A DNA stretch of 64,000 bases from positions 16,212,926 through 16,276,925 of the forward strand of contig ML664199.1 of NCBI GenBank assembly GCA_007570785.1, read 5' to 3'. Source of the DNA: Antilocapra americana. Lineage: Eukaryota > Chordata > Mammalia > Artiodactyla > Antilocapridae. Of the stretch, positions 21,851-33,160 are shown one piece after another; position 1 is the first letter of the stretch; each line of letters starts with the position of its first letter. The notes below the pieces were generated by a model, which had not been told where the DNA came from, ran no database searches, and worked only from the letters and a program-made list of their open reading frames with translations. A program made the position numbers and the translations under genes.

Positions 21851-23309
21851 ATACCAAATGGGTTTGCATTTGGGATCTGAAAAATCACAACTAAGCAAGC
21901 GAGAAATCAAAGAAACATGGAAAAATAGAAGTCCCAGTGAAAAATGTCTGGGTCTTCACAAGAAATGAGCCAATAGATTCAAAATCAAAAGCCATCACTA
22001 TCTCCAACTGCATTCCCAGTACCAAGGACAGAGTTGTCACATCCTACAGCCTTTGAGATCATATAGATGATGGGGGGACTGTCACTGCTGCTGTTATTGT
22101 TAGAGTCAGGAATGTTATAATTATGCATCTGGTTGTCTCCAGATGATACCACCTTCCTTAAAACCCTCTTAAGGTCTAGTTGTTATAATTTTTTAAAATT
22201 TTTTTCTCACACTTCATGTACTTCAGAAGCAAAAGTTAGGGTATGTGTGAGAAAGTAATGCTAGGGACTTAACACAATATAAGTTTTTTTCTTACTCCTG
22301 TAAAGTCCAAACTAGCGACCAAAAGCAGCAGATATTCAGGACCCCAGGATCCTTCCATTCAGTAACTGGTCATCCCCCAGAGCCTGAGAGTCCTCCAGGA
22401 TCCTCTGTATCCCTCAAGCAGACAGGAGGAGAGAGAGAACGGAGCATTGCACATAGAAGGTTTCTATGGGACAGGATCGGAAGTACTGAGCACAGTTCCA
22501 TCCTCATTCTGTGGACCAGAACTACATCACGACCACTCTTAATGGCAGAGAAGGCTAAGAAATACTGTTTGTATGCCCAGGAAGAAGCACTACCAGGATC
22601 AGTGCGCATCTAGGTCGTGTTTGTCACAGAAATTGCTTCCAGATCATTTGTCATCTTTCTTCTTTCAGTCCAAAACACTTCAAGTCATTAGCTGCGGACT
22701 TTCTCACACCCCTATAAGCCTCTCAGGAACTCGCCTTCATTGACCAGTGGATTTAGCACCTAGTTTATTGTCTCTTTACTTCTCTATCAATCTTGACATC
22801 TTCAGCATCTCCAAGGATGAGCCATTCACCATCACAGCCTCTCTGTTTCTTGACCTCCTCACCTCTAGCAAATTTGCTCTTTTTTTCATCCTATCTCACC
22901 TCACTTCTACCCCTCCACCAATCTTAGTGGAATCACTTGCAGGAATTTCCAGTTCCTGCCCACCGACCACCATCATTTATCTTCCCAGTGTACTCATATT
23001 ACTCCCACTGCCAGATTGCTTGACTTCATGAAAAACACCAACCCACTGATCCCAACAATGCTTACCACTCTCATCCTCTGACCTCTTCATTCTGTAGGTA
23101 ACCTTAGCATTTAAATAATCACTCCTCTAAAAACACAGTATTTCCCTAATCCTCATCTGTTATACTCCATTAATGATCACCACCTCCAAAAATTCCAGAC
23201 TGGCTACCCTGTACCTGCTGCCTCTCCCAGGCTTGCTCCCAATCAGCCGAACATCTTCTTCACAAGTATTTCAGTGCTTCTCCCAAACCATTTCTGCAGC
23301 CACTTAAAG
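21851..23309. other. Non-coding DNA; pyrimidine-rich middle part
   Basis: 22650-23280 is CT-rich and could be a very diverged LINE2 or CR1 3' fragment, but I cannot assign it. An open frame at 22747-23031 (+) reads as low-complexity Leu/Ser/Thr/Pro and is not a credible gene. Confidence 0.4.
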
Positions 23310-23550
23310 TTAGACTAGGCCAAGAGGTAGCTAACTATAGCCCACATGAGCCGAATTCAGCTCAATGCCTGTTTGTGTAAATAATTTTTTGAAGCACAGC
23401 CCTGCTCCCTGGGTCACAAAGCTTCTATGGCTACTTAGTGCTGCAACAACAGAGGTGAGTAGTTTTGACAGAAACTGTATGGCCCGCAAAGCATAAATTA
23501 TTTACTGTCTGGCCTTTTATAGAAAAATACTTACCAACTCCTTGTTTACT
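23310..23550. repeat. hAT-like non-autonomous DNA transposon fossil
   Basis: Carries 'GTAGCTAACTATAGCCCACA', 'GTTTGTGTAAATAATTTTTT', 'TTCTATGGCTACTTAGTGCT', 'ACTGTATGGCCCGCAAAGC' and 'CTTACCAACTCC'. This is a common mammalian palindromic-ended repeat whose family number I cannot recall with certainty. A second copy is at 50765-50975. Confidence 0.6.
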
Positions 23551-25109
23551 CTCATGTTCAGTGTCATCTGAGTTTTAACGGCCATAAAAAGTGCCATATA
23601 TTTTGAAAGGTTTTTCTTTTTTTTATTAAAGGATAGTAATTTTTAATTGCTTGAATTATTTATACTCCTCAGTTATCTACAAAAATAATTGATTGAGCCC
23701 TGATGCCACAATATGACTATACATATTTATGTGTGCTAATTCGCCTTATATTTTTTGAGTACCTTAAATCACCATCCTATTGGAACTTAAAATAGTCCTG
23801 TAATGAGGGAGGGGCAGCTATTACTGACTCAATATTAACAATGAGAAGAGAAGCGAACTGAGGCAAGCAGATTAAATGACAGCCCATCAGATAACTGCAC
23901 CTGGGCTGAGATGCCAACTCCAGAGTCTGGCTCCTTGCCAGCCAGTGCTGTCTCACTCAGAGCTGCTGCCTCTCACAGGCAAACGCACCTGTCCTTGTGG
24001 AAACACTGGGTCCTCTGTCCCCATCAGCGCTCCTACCACAGGGCCCTGTATCAGAGCACGCTGGCCCCCAGCCACAGGCCAGCATGCCAACTCCTGGCAC
24101 ACTGCCAAGGGCCTGGGAGAAATGCCTACACAAAACGCCAGAGTGTGGACAGCACCACACCCGGGCTTGGCATAATTTTTCTTCATAGGAAGGTAAAATG
24201 TAATTGCCAAGGGGGGAAAAAAAAAAAATCACCGCTTTCTCTGAATAGTAACCCTGCCAACTACACAAGTGAAGGGTAAACCGTTTTGTCAGTTTCCCTA
24301 GCTTCCTGAGTTTCTCATATATATCTTCCTCCAAAGTGGGATGAAAGCTGACCTTCAGGTGTATTTATGGCTCACCTAGAACAACATCAGTTGAAGACTT
24401 CTAATTGCTTTGAAAGTGAGCAATAGAACTGGGATTATGTGATTATGTTTAACACATAAATCTTAAATTGGGAGATAAAAAAAAAATGACCATGCATGAC
24501 TTCCATGGAGGTCATTTAGCAACAGCAAAATCTGGCTTCAGAGCCATCCAGCCATCCTCAGACACCCACTATGTCTCCTACCTTCTTCAACAAAGGGTGC
24601 TCACAGTTCCTCCCTGTCCATAATCCCCAGAGACTCGTTCAGCCAAGTGTGCTGGTCTGCCATCATTCAGCTCACTGACCCCAGTCCAGAGTTCATGCAC
24701 ACTAAGAGCAGCTGAGCCACTCTGGGGAGAGCCTCTGCCTGCATACATCAATAGACAGGAGATTCTTAACCCGATGTCACTCTCCTATTTGACAAACGTA
24801 CAACCCGAGCAGAACTCCCCCCAAACCAGCCTGTCGCAGCCTTCATCTCAATACCTCTTCTCCCTCAAACCCAATCCTTCATCACTAATACCAACCTGCC
24901 CTTCAGGATGTCACAGGGCAAGGGACTGAACTAGATCAACTCTCCAACATGTTTCTAAAAAACCTGGGAGAGGAACTAAATACTCACTTTCTAGGAGGAC
25001 TTCTACTGCAAACTGCAAATTGGAATAGATGTGCAGTAAACACTAAAACTGCAAACCAAAGTCAAAAAACCTAGCTATATGAACACTGTACCTCAATTAC
25101 TTCTCTTAT
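23551..25109. other. Non-coding DNA with a GC-richer block at 23880-24180
   Basis: 23880-24180 is GC-richer and shows open frames in several frames on both strands (23911-24279 +, 23957-24334 -). That is what low stop-codon density in GC-rich DNA produces. No domain or splice structure was convincing. The rest is unassigned. Confidence 0.45.
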
Positions 25110-25250
25110 GTGTGTCCTTTTGTCCATCCTATCAAGGAGTCTAATATCTTGAAAGCAGGAACAATATCTTACCTTTTAGTAGCATCTCCAGACCTAACAC
25201 ACGCCCTGACATTTAAGAGACACTCAATACTAGTTTAATTAATATTGTTA
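25110..25250 (+). repeat. L2 LINE 3' end
   Basis: 'CTTGAAAGCAGGAACAATAT', 'TAGTAGCATCTCCAGACC' and 'CCTGACATTTAAGAGACACTC' correspond to the conserved L2 3' terminus ('CTTGAGGGCAGGGAC...', 'GCCTGGCACATAGTAGG...'). Confidence 0.65.
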
Positions 25251-25656
25251 GATGGCAAAGGGTTCAGAATCTAGATCCTAGATGGATCATTCTAGCCAAA
25301 AGTCCAATTTGTAATAATACCTTTATCCTATCTCAAAGGCTACCAGAAGCAGCAATCATAGTTAAAATGTTCCACGAAGAAATGTGTTGACAGCTTTTTA
25401 GTGCTTTTTTCAATGTGTGATTTTTTTAATATAGGACATGGCTGAAAATACAGCACTTTTTATACTACAGAGCCCAACCAAGTAGACTGGCTGTCTAGTA
25501 ATCCTATCAGGCAATTCCAGTTGTTCTCATATGGAATCTAAAGGGACAGAGTTACCACAAGCTTGAGAGTGACCAGCCCAGGTCACACAGAAGCTAATAA
25601 GCCAGTCCGCAAATAGAAACAAGAATTCCTGCTCGTGGTGTCTGAGGCTTCCGTAC

Positions 25657-25830
25657 TGAAACTTTTAGTCGCTCAGTCATATCCGGCTCTTTGGGACCCA
25701 ATGGACTGTAGCTCACCAAGCTCCTTTGTCCATAACATTCTCCAGGCAAGAATACTGGAGTGGGTTGCTATTCCCTTCTCCCGGGGACCCAGGGATTGAT
25801 TCTTTACCATCTGAGCCACCAGGGAAGCCC
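25657..25830 (-). mobile_element. Bov-tA SINE with internal deletion
   Basis: Reverse Bov-tA whose tRNA-derived head lacks about 30 bases: 'CCCAGGGATTGA' is joined directly to 'TTCTTTACCATCTGAGCC', so most of the box B side is gone. The body is normal. Confidence 0.92.
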
Positions 25831-26373
25831 CTCCACACTGAAAGACCCTGTTTCTGAAATAGTCTTTATAGACCACTTTGCTGGGATACTGCCTTTGTCC
25901 TTGAAGAAGTGGCTTCTTACAAAAGCACCACTAACAGTGCTGAGCTTCATGAAAAAATCTAAGGTCAGCTTCAGGAATGTAGATCTTATAAACGGGCACA
26001 TCTTATAAATGAACATTACAACTCAAGCCACAGATTAAACATTAATAGCAATGCATAAAAAAGGCCCAGAGTACGACAGACTAGTTAGATTTGCCCCCAA
26101 TAAGAGACAGATGCACATTTATATTTTCCATGTATTCATTTTTAGTAAGATTCCAAACCCCCCTAAGAACAGACACTTTATAGTAAATCAAAAAGAAAAG
26201 AATTACTGCATTTTCACATCCTTCATAAGATACAGGAGAGTGTTTTTGTCTGACTTGTTTTTGCTATGTTATTCCTGGTCTACTTTAATAAGAAAGTTTC
26301 AGTCTGATCTAATTCAAAATCTCCATGGCATCCTCTCCATAACTTCACTCGTCCCTTTAATGACTAGGAGTTA
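25831..26373. other. Non-coding DNA, nothing recognised
   Basis: The open frame at 26051-26374 (+) is AT-rich and featureless. It ends near the L1 target site at 26374. Confidence 0.45.
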
Positions 26374-26388
26374 GAAAAGGGCTCTTTA

Positions 26389-26950
26389 TGGAAGCAACCT
26401 AGATGCCCATCAACTGACGAATGGATAAGAAAGCTGTGGTATATATACACAATGGAATATTACTCAGCATTAAAAAAAAAATTCATCTGAAGCAATTCTA
26501 CTCAGATGGACAAAACTGGAGCCCATTATCCAGAGTGAAGTAAGCCAGAAGCAAAAACAACAATACAGTATATTAACACATATATATGGAATTTAGAAAG
26601 ACAGTAATGAGAACCCAACATGGGAGACAACAAAAGGAACGCAGATGTATAGAATAGACTTGTGGACTTTGTGGATGAGGGTAAGGGTGGGATGAGATGG
26701 GAGAAGGGCATTGAAGCATGTTAATTGTCATGTGTCTAATCAATCGCCAGCCCAGGATTGATGCTCGGGACTGGTGCAGCGAGATTTCCCGGGGGGGAGG
26801 GAGGAGGGAGGGGGGACCCGGAGGGGAAGCATATGTAAACCCATGGTGATATCATGACAATGTATGGCAAAAACAATAATAAAAAAAAAAATAATTAAAA
26901 AAAAAAGCACAAAATTAGCAAAGAGGTATATATTTAAAAAAAAAAAAAAA
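26389..26950 (+). mobile_element. 5'-truncated L1 with exact 15-bp TSD and two poly(A) tracts
   Basis: L1 ORF2 C-terminus ('CTAGATGCCCATCAACTGAC', 'ATTACTCAGCATTAAAA') runs into a 3' UTR with a G-rich tract and the end 'GACAATGTATGGCAAAAACA'. The TSD GAAAAGGGCTCTTTA lies at 26374-26388 and 26951-26965. The first A-rich tail (about 26875-26906) is followed by 29 non-L1 bases (26907-26935) and a second poly(A) (26936-26950), all inside the TSDs. Confidence 0.95.
26791..26815 (+). other. G-quadruplex-type tract in L1 3' UTR
   Basis: Consecutive G runs of 7, 3, 2, 3 and 6, separated by single A residues, fit the four-run G3+ quadruplex pattern (third loop AGGA). Mammalian L1 3' UTRs commonly carry such polypurine tracts. 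Confidence 0.7.
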
Positions 26951-26965
26951 GAAAAGGGCTCTTTA

Positions 26966-28394
26966 AATCAGGGTTATTTGTTACTTCAAGTAGTTAACAG
27001 CTTTTTAAAATGAATCTGGGTATATTCTCCTGACACTCCCAGAAAATTATTTTTCAAGGCAAAAAGTTACCTGTTTTATCATGAACACTAAACATTTCTG
27101 TGATCCTATAGGGAAAGAAAAAGCTGGAATTGATTATGTTTCTAGAAATGTTCTGAATCCTTGCAAGCATATGTTACATCCATTATAGATAAAACTCCTT
27201 CTAGGTCATGTCTCTGGCGATAAATGAGTGGTTTCTTGTGTATAAGCATGGGCACTCTAGGCCAGCTGGTACAATGCCCTCTGTGGAATTTTTTAATCAA
27301 ATTTTGCACACAACCAGGGCTCCAGAGGTGATCTCATTTCTTCTCGGAGAAGCAGCTCTGTTTCAATTAGTATCTCGATATCAGAAAACACTGCCAGAAA
27401 CTCACATAATCAAAAGGGAAAAAATTTCTAAGGACTTAACCATTTCAAAAAAAAAATGGAAGTAGGTAATTAAAGATTAAAAATACTCTGAAATCTTAAT
27501 GTGGCAGTATAAACATGCCTCATGATACCATGGCAACATGATCTCTTTTTTTAATGAAATTGATTAATTAGCCTGTGAGCTTGAAAAATATCAGAGCAAA
27601 AGGATTGAAAATGCCTTGCTCCACAGCTAACAGCTCACCTTACCTCTTCCTTCCTGAGCCTGTCAGTCAGAAACACTAGAGGTTGATCTGTGGAAGAAAT
27701 CTCCAACTACAGCTCTGTTTTAAATGCATGAAGAATGTGAAGGCTTCAATAGCATGCATTCCAAATCAGCTCTGAAGATCCATAGATGAGAGAGTCTCAG
27801 ACACATAAAGGTCGAACGAAGCACCGCGCCATTGAACTGGGGCACCAGTGCACAGGGAGAAATAGGAAAACAGCTTTGCAAATAGAACCCACCAGAAACA
27901 AATTTATGTATGTGTCTGTGTGTATGATACAGCAATGAAGTAAAGAGATCATTTCCACAACTCATACATGGAAATTTCATGTTATAGTCATATTTCATGT
28001 GTATCTATAAAGATAAATAGATGCAAATATATTGGCATATTTTACATATATTATAAATCTCTGGGAGTTACTAAGGAGAGGAGCAAAATTAAATGCTAGA
28101 CTTTCCTGCTTCTTCAGGGTAAGGGAGGTCATATTCTTTTTTGGAAGCAAAAATGAGGACTATCTATGTTACAAGGCCAAGCCTAGTCAAAATAAATACA
28201 CAGATTGCTGGCATCCTCTGTCTTATTTTAGTGTCACTGTCTCACTCACACAAAAAGACACCTTCACACAACACCTCTCTACTGCAAAAGGACTAAAAGC
28301 TTCTGTCATCAGATCAGAACTATTTACAATTTGGTCCAGAGAACTCTTGGTTGGAGACATTCCTGTACATAGTCAATGCTTAGCAGATTTCCTG
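26966..28394. other. Non-coding DNA, nothing recognised
   Basis: Open frames at 27208-27465 (+) and 28032-28397 (+) show no domain. No repeat family was recognised. Confidence 0.45.
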
Positions 28395-28532
28395 TAATGG
28401 CGTCTACCCTCTAGATGCCAGTAGCATCCCCTGACTGTGACAACCCAAATTGCCTGCAGACATAGCCAAATGTCCCTTGTTCGGGGAGGTGGGTGAGGGA
28501 CAAAACTCCTTTCCGCTGAAAATTCCTGCATT
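28395..28532 (-). repeat. MER20 (hAT-Charlie), reverse orientation
   Basis: Reverse MER20: 'TACCCTCTAGATGCCAGTAGC', 'CTGACTGTGACAACCCAAAT', 'GACATAGCCAAATGTCCC'. The plus-strand copy at 63318 gives an internal comparison. Confidence 0.8.
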
Positions 28533-28534
28533 AG

Positions 28535-28962
28535 AATAATCAGCGAGTTAAAAAAAAATGGAGGGGGACAGAACAGAGCACTGTCTCTCATGGAAATCAG
28601 TGCAGACCACCCAAATGAGAACAAACAGAGGCTGTATTTATTCAGAGCTTGCTATAGCAAGGGAGTCAGCCACCAGCCCCTGTAATTGGCAGAGACTCGG
28701 AGGCAGGCAGGGTAGTGGAAAGGCTTTATAGAGAAAAACAAGAGAAGGAAAAAAATGAAGGTTTCAGTAGTGCTCTGGTGGGCAGTTGTTGGCATGAGGA
28801 AGCTGGGAGTAGGGCACCTTATGTGATTGTTTTGGAAGCATATTTGGCTTTTTCTGTTGGCCCTGAGTTGGACGTGAGGGCAAAAACCAGGGAAGCTAGC
28901 AGTCATTGACCTAGTCGGGTTTTTACCAATGGGCTCCCAGTACCCACCCGTCTTTGGAGACA
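28535..28962 (-). mobile_element. Probable solo LTR, reverse orientation
   Basis: Read on the minus strand it has LTR order: a TATA-like CTATAAAGCC (complement near 28721-28730), about 80 bp later AATAAA (complement near 28636-28643), then a T/G-rich U5-like part. It starts with TG at 28962. The left edge is not defined and no TSD was seen, so the assignment is inferential. Confidence 0.45.
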
Positions 28963-29325
28963 TTTGTATTAGTTTCCAGTTGATGTTGTAATGAATTACC
29001 ACAAACTTTGAAGCTTAAAACAGTGCAACTTGTCTATACAACAGTTCCATAGATTAAAAGTCTGACGGCTGCAATCAAGTGTCAGCAAGCCATGTTTCTT
29101 CTGGAGACTCTGAGAATTTACCTTTTAACCTTTTTCAACTTCTAGAGGCTCCTCCCATTTCTTGACTCACAGCCACCTTCCTCCATCTTCAAAGGAGCAA
29201 AGTCACATCTCCCTCTGACTCTCCTCTTCTGTCTTACAATTTTAAGCACCCTTGTGATTACATTGGACCACCTGAATCACCCAGGCAACTCTCCCAATTT
29301 TCAGGTCAGCTCTCTTGCAATCTTA
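28963..29325 (-). repeat. MaLR-like LTR, reverse orientation
   Basis: Begins 'TGTATTAGTTTCC' and has 'AATGAATTACCACAAACTTTG', 'CTCATTTCTTGACTC'-like blocks, 'CCCTTGTGATTACATTGGAC' and 'TTTTCAGGTCAGCTC', the reverse complement of a diverged MLT1-class LTR. Confidence 0.6.
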
Positions 29326-29465
29326 CTTTATTGATTAAGAGTTTAATTATAAATTAATTCTATCCAAAACTCTAACTCCCCTTTTCTAGCCAGCATAATA
29401 TAGTGATGGCTCCAAGGATCAGGATAATCTTTGGGGGTCACTGTTTTTCCTAAATCATCATTCAA

Positions 29466-29645
29466 TGAACAAAGTGTGATCCCTGGACCAGCAGCATCAG
29501 CATCACCTGGGAACTTGTAAGAAAAGCAAATTCTGAGGACCCACCCTGGATCTATTGAAGAAAAAGCTCAGTGGGTGGGTTCTAGCAACCTGGTTTAATA
29601 AGCCATCCAGGTGATGCATATTCAGGGTTGAGAAACACTAATCTA
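29466..29645 (+). repeat. MER5A (hAT-Charlie)
   Basis: 'GTGTGATCCCTGGACCAGCA', 'GCATCACCTGGGAACTTGTA', 'TTTAATAAGCCATCCAGGTG' and 'GGGTTGAGAAACACT' give a near full-length, forward MER5A. Confidence 0.85.
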
Positions 29646-29709
29646 TACTCCTCTTTTCTACTCTAAGATTATGTGGTCTTTATATGAGGCCTTTGGGAAC
29701 AATTGAATG

Positions 29710-30060
29710 CCTTAGAAATATGTTGTTTACCAGAGTAATCTTCCCAAAATGTAAATTCTACTTACATCACTCCTCTACTAATAATCTTTAAATGCATCTC
29801 TCCCCAGGTCTCATTGGCTAAACTCCACATATGTTGGCATGGCATGAAAGCTGCTTCCTCATCTCACCTCTGCATGTCTCTCCCCCTCCTCTCCACCACC
29901 CTCACCAAGCTTCTTGCAGCTCTGGGCTCTTTCATGTATTTGATGCCTCCTCAAACATTCTCTTCCCTCCCCCTGGAAAGTTCAGCCTCTTTCCAGGCAC
30001 ACTCCACCTTCTCCCTCATACTGTTACTTCCTCCAAAACATTGCCCTAATCTTCATGGGA
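29710..30060 (+). repeat. L2 LINE 3' region
   Basis: The pattern 'TTACATCACTCCTCTACTAA', 'TCTTTAAATGCATCTCTCCC', 'CACCAAGCTTCTTGCAGCTC' and 'ATTCTCTTCCCTCCCCCTGG' follows the conserved L2 ORF 3' region. The open frame at 29814-30128 is a by-product of this. Confidence 0.65.
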
Positions 30061-30808
30061 AGTTGAGGGTTGCATCTCCTGTGGCCCATGGTCTCCTGCA
30101 TAAACTTCTACACAGAGCTTTCATGTGATTGAGTTTACATGTCTGTCTCTCACCCCAGACTCTGCAGCTTTCATGTGCCAGGATAACCTGGCACAATGGT
30201 AACCCAGAATAAACAGAGGGCTGGGAACATAAGATTCTTTGTGAATGTTTAAGTGTATAAATAGATGATAACATTTAATGAAGCATTCTTCCATTCAAAT
30301 ACTTGGTGATATCCTAAAAGCAACTATCATTATATAAATTTGTCCAGAAAAAAGGTTTCCTGAAGACAGATTAATATTCAACTGCCTCTAGAAATAATCA
30401 CCTTAATCTTCAATGAGAAGGAATCCCTCAAGGGCAAGAAAATATTGTTAAAACCCTCCTCCCACATCCCAAACTTATTTCTTCACACATCCTACTACTC
30501 CCCCCTGAAAACCATCTGGAAACTGATCAAAAAAGCATGAAGAAATAACTGGATGTGGGTCAGCTTGGCAAAGGGGTCCCACAGTTCTCCTTAATTGTGT
30601 ACTCCACACAAGCGGCCCCACTCTGACCTGGTGGGGTGGGGAGGAAAGGAGGAGTTCTCAAACTGCTGTAGAGGGACCTCCTATCCTACACAGACACCAA
30701 GAATTACTGCCAGCTAGTCCACTGCAGAGACACTGGTGATTTTGTAAGCTTCATATCACAAAAGGGTATAAAGAGGAGAGGAGGGCAAATGGCACAGTAG
30801 GAAGCAGT
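30061..30808. other. Non-coding DNA, nothing recognised
   Basis: No family or exon could be supported. Confidence 0.4.
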
Positions 30809-31330
30809 TGGGCTTCTGCTCGTGGGCCTACAAACAGACCTGCACTTGCCCAGCTTTAGGACCGAAGTAAAAACCCAGAGTCAGCAACACAGACTCAGTG
30901 GTTTAATGACAGGGGAGCTTACCAGTCTGAAGCAGGTCCTGGAGCAATACTCCACTGTGTGTAGCAGACAGTGGGCACTTCCAGGCCGCAGTTTTTCACT
31001 CCCACTCTGCACTCCACCCAACCAGGAGGTTAAGTATAGGGGAATTGACATCAGGTGGGCCCGTTAGTTACCAAGGAAACCAGCACAGGGCCACGCCCCT
31101 CACTGCCTTTTTGAAGAGCACAGTCACCAGCTGGGGCCTGCCTGCAGCAAGTATTGGGTTGGCCAAAACGTTTGTTTGGATTTTTCCATAAGATGTTAGG
31201 GACAAACCCCAACAAGCACGTTGGTCAAGCCAATATGTAGGAAGGTCAGTCAGGTGCAGGTGAAGGAGGCACTGGTGGAAATGGGGCATATGAGAGCAAG
31301 AGAACAGCCATCTTGAATGGCCTGACCACA
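30809..31330 (-). mobile_element. Probable ERV1-type solo LTR, reverse orientation, with mariner inside
   Basis: On the minus strand the element starts TG ('TGTGGTCAGGCCATTCAAGA') and has a TATA-like block (complement 31030-31040). It then shows an ATTAAA polyadenylation signal (complement 30902-30907) followed by a U5-like 'TGTGTTGCTGACTCTGGG'. The flanking tetramers are CAGT (30805-30808) and CAGA (31331-31334), a possible 4-bp TSD with one change. No internal viral sequence is present. Confidence 0.5.
31154..31233. mobile_element. Mini-mariner (80 bp) with TA duplication
   Basis: Terminal inverted repeats 'TTGGGTTGGCCAAAACG' and the complement of 'CGTTGGTCAAGCCAA' lie between TA dinucleotides at 31152-31153 and 31234-31235. 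It is a mariner-derived MITE with no transposase, inserted in the LTR at 30809-31330. Confidence 0.88.
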
Positions 31331-32094
31331 CAGAAGCAAAAAGGTTTTAAGTCAGGTCTCTAAAGCAGTGTCTTTCAGGTTGTGGATGATAGCTAATTAG
31401 TGGGGCATTTAAAAGTTTATTGAGAGGAAAACCTGCGTTATTTTCCATAAGGGAGAATATTTTTTATAGAACAGAGTATTAAAAAAATAGAATAGGTGAA
31501 AGTATACAACACATAGAAAGGGTTAAGTATTGTCAGTGAAATTTCAGTTCAGTGATTCACCCCCATAACTTTGATTCTGAGATCAAAGACTTCACTTAAC
31601 TGTCAAGGTCACTTCACTTCACTTACGACTCAAGGTCAGTAAAGTTGGAAAACCACTGCTCAAAGGGATGTTAGAGTGACGCTGGACACTCCTCATGGAC
31701 AACCCTATCTCCTCAGCTGGAAGGGATTTCACCCTGAAAAGACTGCCTATTTTGCACAATATAATTGGCACTTGACACACAGGACTCCTGATTCACTGTT
31801 TGCACATGTGTCCTAACTTCTCAATTGCACCCTCAGGTCTCTGTGGGACAGAACAGCCTTCACTCCGCAGTTTCCTCCCAGCCTGGCCCAGGGCCTCACA
31901 CACAAAGTACATTTTTAATGAATATCGGTGGGTTGGCTGAATTATACAATCCATCATTTATTAAGAGACTCAGGTAAAACGTTTAGAGAGGAAAAAGAAG
32001 AATTTCAGAGAAAGAGTATGAATTTATTAAATGTTCAGCATCCATGGCTAACTGTCCAGTTATGCTGCTGGGGGTATATCTGACATGAAGCATT
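31331..32094. other. Non-coding DNA; possible short L2 end near 31870-31945
   Basis: 'CCTGGCCCAGGGCCTCACAC' followed by 'TTTTAATGAATATC' weakly resembles the L2 terminus. Nothing else was recognised. Confidence 0.35.
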
Positions 32095-32967
32095 ATAATA
32101 AAACCAGACACAGGGCATGTGCCAAGAAGACCCTAAACTCACTTCCTCCCACTGGCACACCCAAATTACAACTACTTAGAAAGCAACTATCTATGAGAAT
32201 GACCTGAATACCAGTGGAAAAGATTTTCCACAACAGAAGGTATAAAGAAGGGACCAAACAAGATGGGTAGGAGGGGCAGAGATATGGGGTACAGTTAAGA
32301 CCCACGCTCCCAGGTAGGCGACTCACAAACAGGAGAATCAGCACAATTGCAGAGGTTTTCCCAAGGGGCATAGGCTTCCCCAGTGGACCAGTGGAGCAGC
32401 AACCACTACATCAGGCAGAGCCTAGCAGTCAGCTGGGCTGGGGCCAGCCCCACCTACAAGCACACTCGCGGCAGGTGGCTCTGCCACAACGAAAGAGCCC
32501 ATGCGGCTCACATAGGGAGCACTCTTGGAGCACATAAGCTGCTGGGCCCCCTAGGACTTCTCTGACATAAGGCCACTTCTCCGAGATCAGGAAAGGCAAC
32601 CAGCCTACTGAATACACAGAAATAAACACAGAGAATTAGGCAAAGTGAGGAATATGTTCCAAATGAAGGAACAAGACAAAATTTCAGAAAAAAATATAAA
32701 TGAAGTGGAGATAAGCAATCTAATAAACAGTTCAAGATAATGATCATAAAGATACTCAATGAACTCAAGAATAGATGAACACACTGAAAATTTTATCAAA
32801 AATTTAGAAAATATAAAGAAGAACCAAACAGAGCTAAATACAATAAGTGAAATAAAAATAGACTAGAAGTAGTCAACAGTAGATCAAATGATACAGAGGA
32901 ATAGATCCATGAACTGGAAGAGAGAGTAGTGAAAAACACCCAAGCACAACAACAGCAACAACAAAAC
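32095..32967 (+). mobile_element. L1 copy 1: 5' UTR and start of ORF1 only
   Basis: L1 5' UTR blocks ('AAGACCCTAAACTCACTTCC', 'GAATGACCTGAATACCAGTG', 'CAAACAAGATGGGTAGGAGG') run into an A-rich ORF1 5' part ('CAAATGAAGGAACAAGACAA', 'AACCAAACAGAGCTAAATAC', ending near 'GAACTGGAAGAGAGAGTAGTG'). It stops where a second L1 5' end begins. Frame breaks prevent any ORF1 protein. Confidence 0.75.
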
Positions 32968-33040
32968 CAAAAGGCAGGATCAAGGTGGCAGAGTAGGAAG
33001 ACCCTGGACTCCCCTTCTTCCATGAACACACCAAAACTAC

Positions 33041-33160
33041 AACAATATATAGGGCAACATATAGAATGTTATATAGAATGTTATATAGAAAATATAGAAC
33101 TTATAACTTACCTGTTACATAGAACATATAGGACAATATAGAGAGCAATACATAGAATGA
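33041..33160 (+). repeat. Short degenerate tandem repeat in L1 5' UTR
   Basis: Unit TATAGAATGTTA occurs twice in succession near 33061-33090 and then decays into TATAGAA/CATAGAA variants up to 33160. Confidence 0.7.

Noticed and set aside
22747..23031. 94-codon frame rich in Leu, Ser, Thr and Pro
   Set aside because: A CT-rich low-complexity sequence read in one frame. It is not a signal-anchored or domain-bearing protein.
23911..24334. Open frames over 120 codons on both strands
   Set aside because: Several frames are open at once in a GC-rich block, with no domain and no convincing splice signals. This is expected by chance.
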